Shown piece by piece: positions 63,600 through 64,000 of a stretch of 64,000 bases of DNA. Origin of the DNA: Candidatus Dadabacteria bacterium (GTDB lineage: Bacteria > Desulfobacterota_D > UBA1144 > Nemesobacterales > Nemesobacteraceae); assembly GCA_951812735.1 (NCBI GenBank), contig OX638332.1, positions 504,732-568,731 on the forward strand. Direction: 5' to 3'. Under the pieces are notes generated by a model, which worked only from the letters and a program-made list of their open reading frames with translations, did no database searches and was not told the origin of the DNA. The translations under genes and the position numbers were made by a program. How positions within the stretch are numbered: the stretch's first letter is position 1; the number at the start of each line of letters is the position of its first letter.

Positions 63600-64000
63600 A
63601 CTCCTTTCATCATTTCCGGAAAGCTGCGGTTGAAACCGCCCGGCCTTTATGATACCACAACAAGGGGCGAGTGAATCACAATTCTTTCATCAGGAGACAC
63701 CCTGTTCCATATTTCCCGCCTGAATTACAAAAGCTGTTTTTCAGGCCAGTCATCATGGGGAAGCGCACCACCGCCTCGGGAGACTCCTGGCATGCGCACC
63801 GCGATATGACCGTGAAGAAAATCAACGCCGCGGGGATGGCAGACCCCATGGAGCAAGATGTAGTCATGCCGCTTGTCAGGGCATCGGGACGCTTTCCCCA
63901 AGCGTCACCGCAAAAAAGAACCCGCCACACCTGAAACCGTTGTCGTAGAGGCGCCCGGCGGCTTCAGGCAAACAAAGCTTCACCGAATCGGAATCTGGAT
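63600..64000. other. Right-edge region, mostly unassigned
   Basis: Should hold the promoter of the ABC operon. A minus-strand frame entering from the right edge (63998 down to a stop at 63876, 40 codons: DSVKLCLPEAAGRLYDNGFR then CGGFFFAVTLGE) could be the end of a gene, since NGFRC is reminiscent of formylglycine-generating-enzyme tails, but it is too short to judge. Two longer overlapping frames (63671-63934 plus, 63676-63930 minus) show no family pattern. Confidence 0.3.

Overview
The window looks like a chromosomal segment of an uncultured Gram-negative bacterium. Pointers are outer-membrane beta-barrel proteins, an Sec-type export set, htpG, aat and acpH. Respiration appears to use menaquinone made by the futalosine route (an mqnE, mqnL, mqnM, mqnP run). 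A Mg-type HemB, a zinc-free L31, a long isocitrate lyase and a two-ring CDC48-type ATPase argue against an ordinary gammaproteobacterium and fit a deep Desulfobacterota-like or Dadabacteria-like lineage. That placement is inference only; no rRNA gene lies in the window. The housekeeping backbone (about 16.4-33.7 kb and 41.9-64 kb) is interrupted by accessory stretches with different base use.

Region 1 (1-6.7 kb) is a signalling module: a response regulator fused to a PP2C-type phosphatase, an RsbW-like ATPase, an exported branched-chain-type ligand-binding protein, a large membrane histidine kinase, and two tandem STAS antagonists on the other strand. Together they read as a ligand-driven partner-switching system.

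Region 2 (6.7-16.4 kb) is the most notable part. A peroxiredoxin and mobile-element debris (a 77-bp inverted repeat pair and an IS1595 transposase stub) precede an ERG4/ERG24-type sterol reductase, an RND-family lipid exporter, a Rieske oxygenase resembling the Neverland/DAF-36 sterol desaturase type, a clear sterol C-24 methyltransferase (ERG6/SMT), and an SDR-DUF2867 protein. No squalene epoxidase or oxidosqualene cyclase is present, so the genes look like a kit for modifying sterols that may be made elsewhere in the genome or acquired from a host.

Region 3 (16.4-33.7 kb) is backbone: GST, OmpA-like barrel, acpH, htpG, methyltransferases, hemB, rpmE2, an NMN adenylyltransferase-like gene, a glutamine amidotransferase, aat, msrA, the mqn cluster, recO and argJ. 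Region 4 (33.7-41.9 kb) is an accessory island: a TnpB element with inverted repeats, a broken hicA with hicB, an IS4-family element, a secreted pentapeptide-repeat/collagen-like protein with a frameshifted partial duplicate, and IS21-like end fragments.

Region 5 (41.9-64 kb) returns to backbone: pyrD, ychF, tRNA-His, an NCS2 permease with an ATPase-like tail, the glyoxylate shunt pair aceB-aceA followed by a striking terminator hairpin inside the next gene's signal-peptide codons, mgtE, tRNA-Arg and tRNA-Pro, an MBL hydrolase, recF, a second TnpB element abutting the start of a CDC48-family gene, and a dipeptide/oligopeptide-type ABC transporter. A partial gene is cut at the left edge and possibly another at the right edge.
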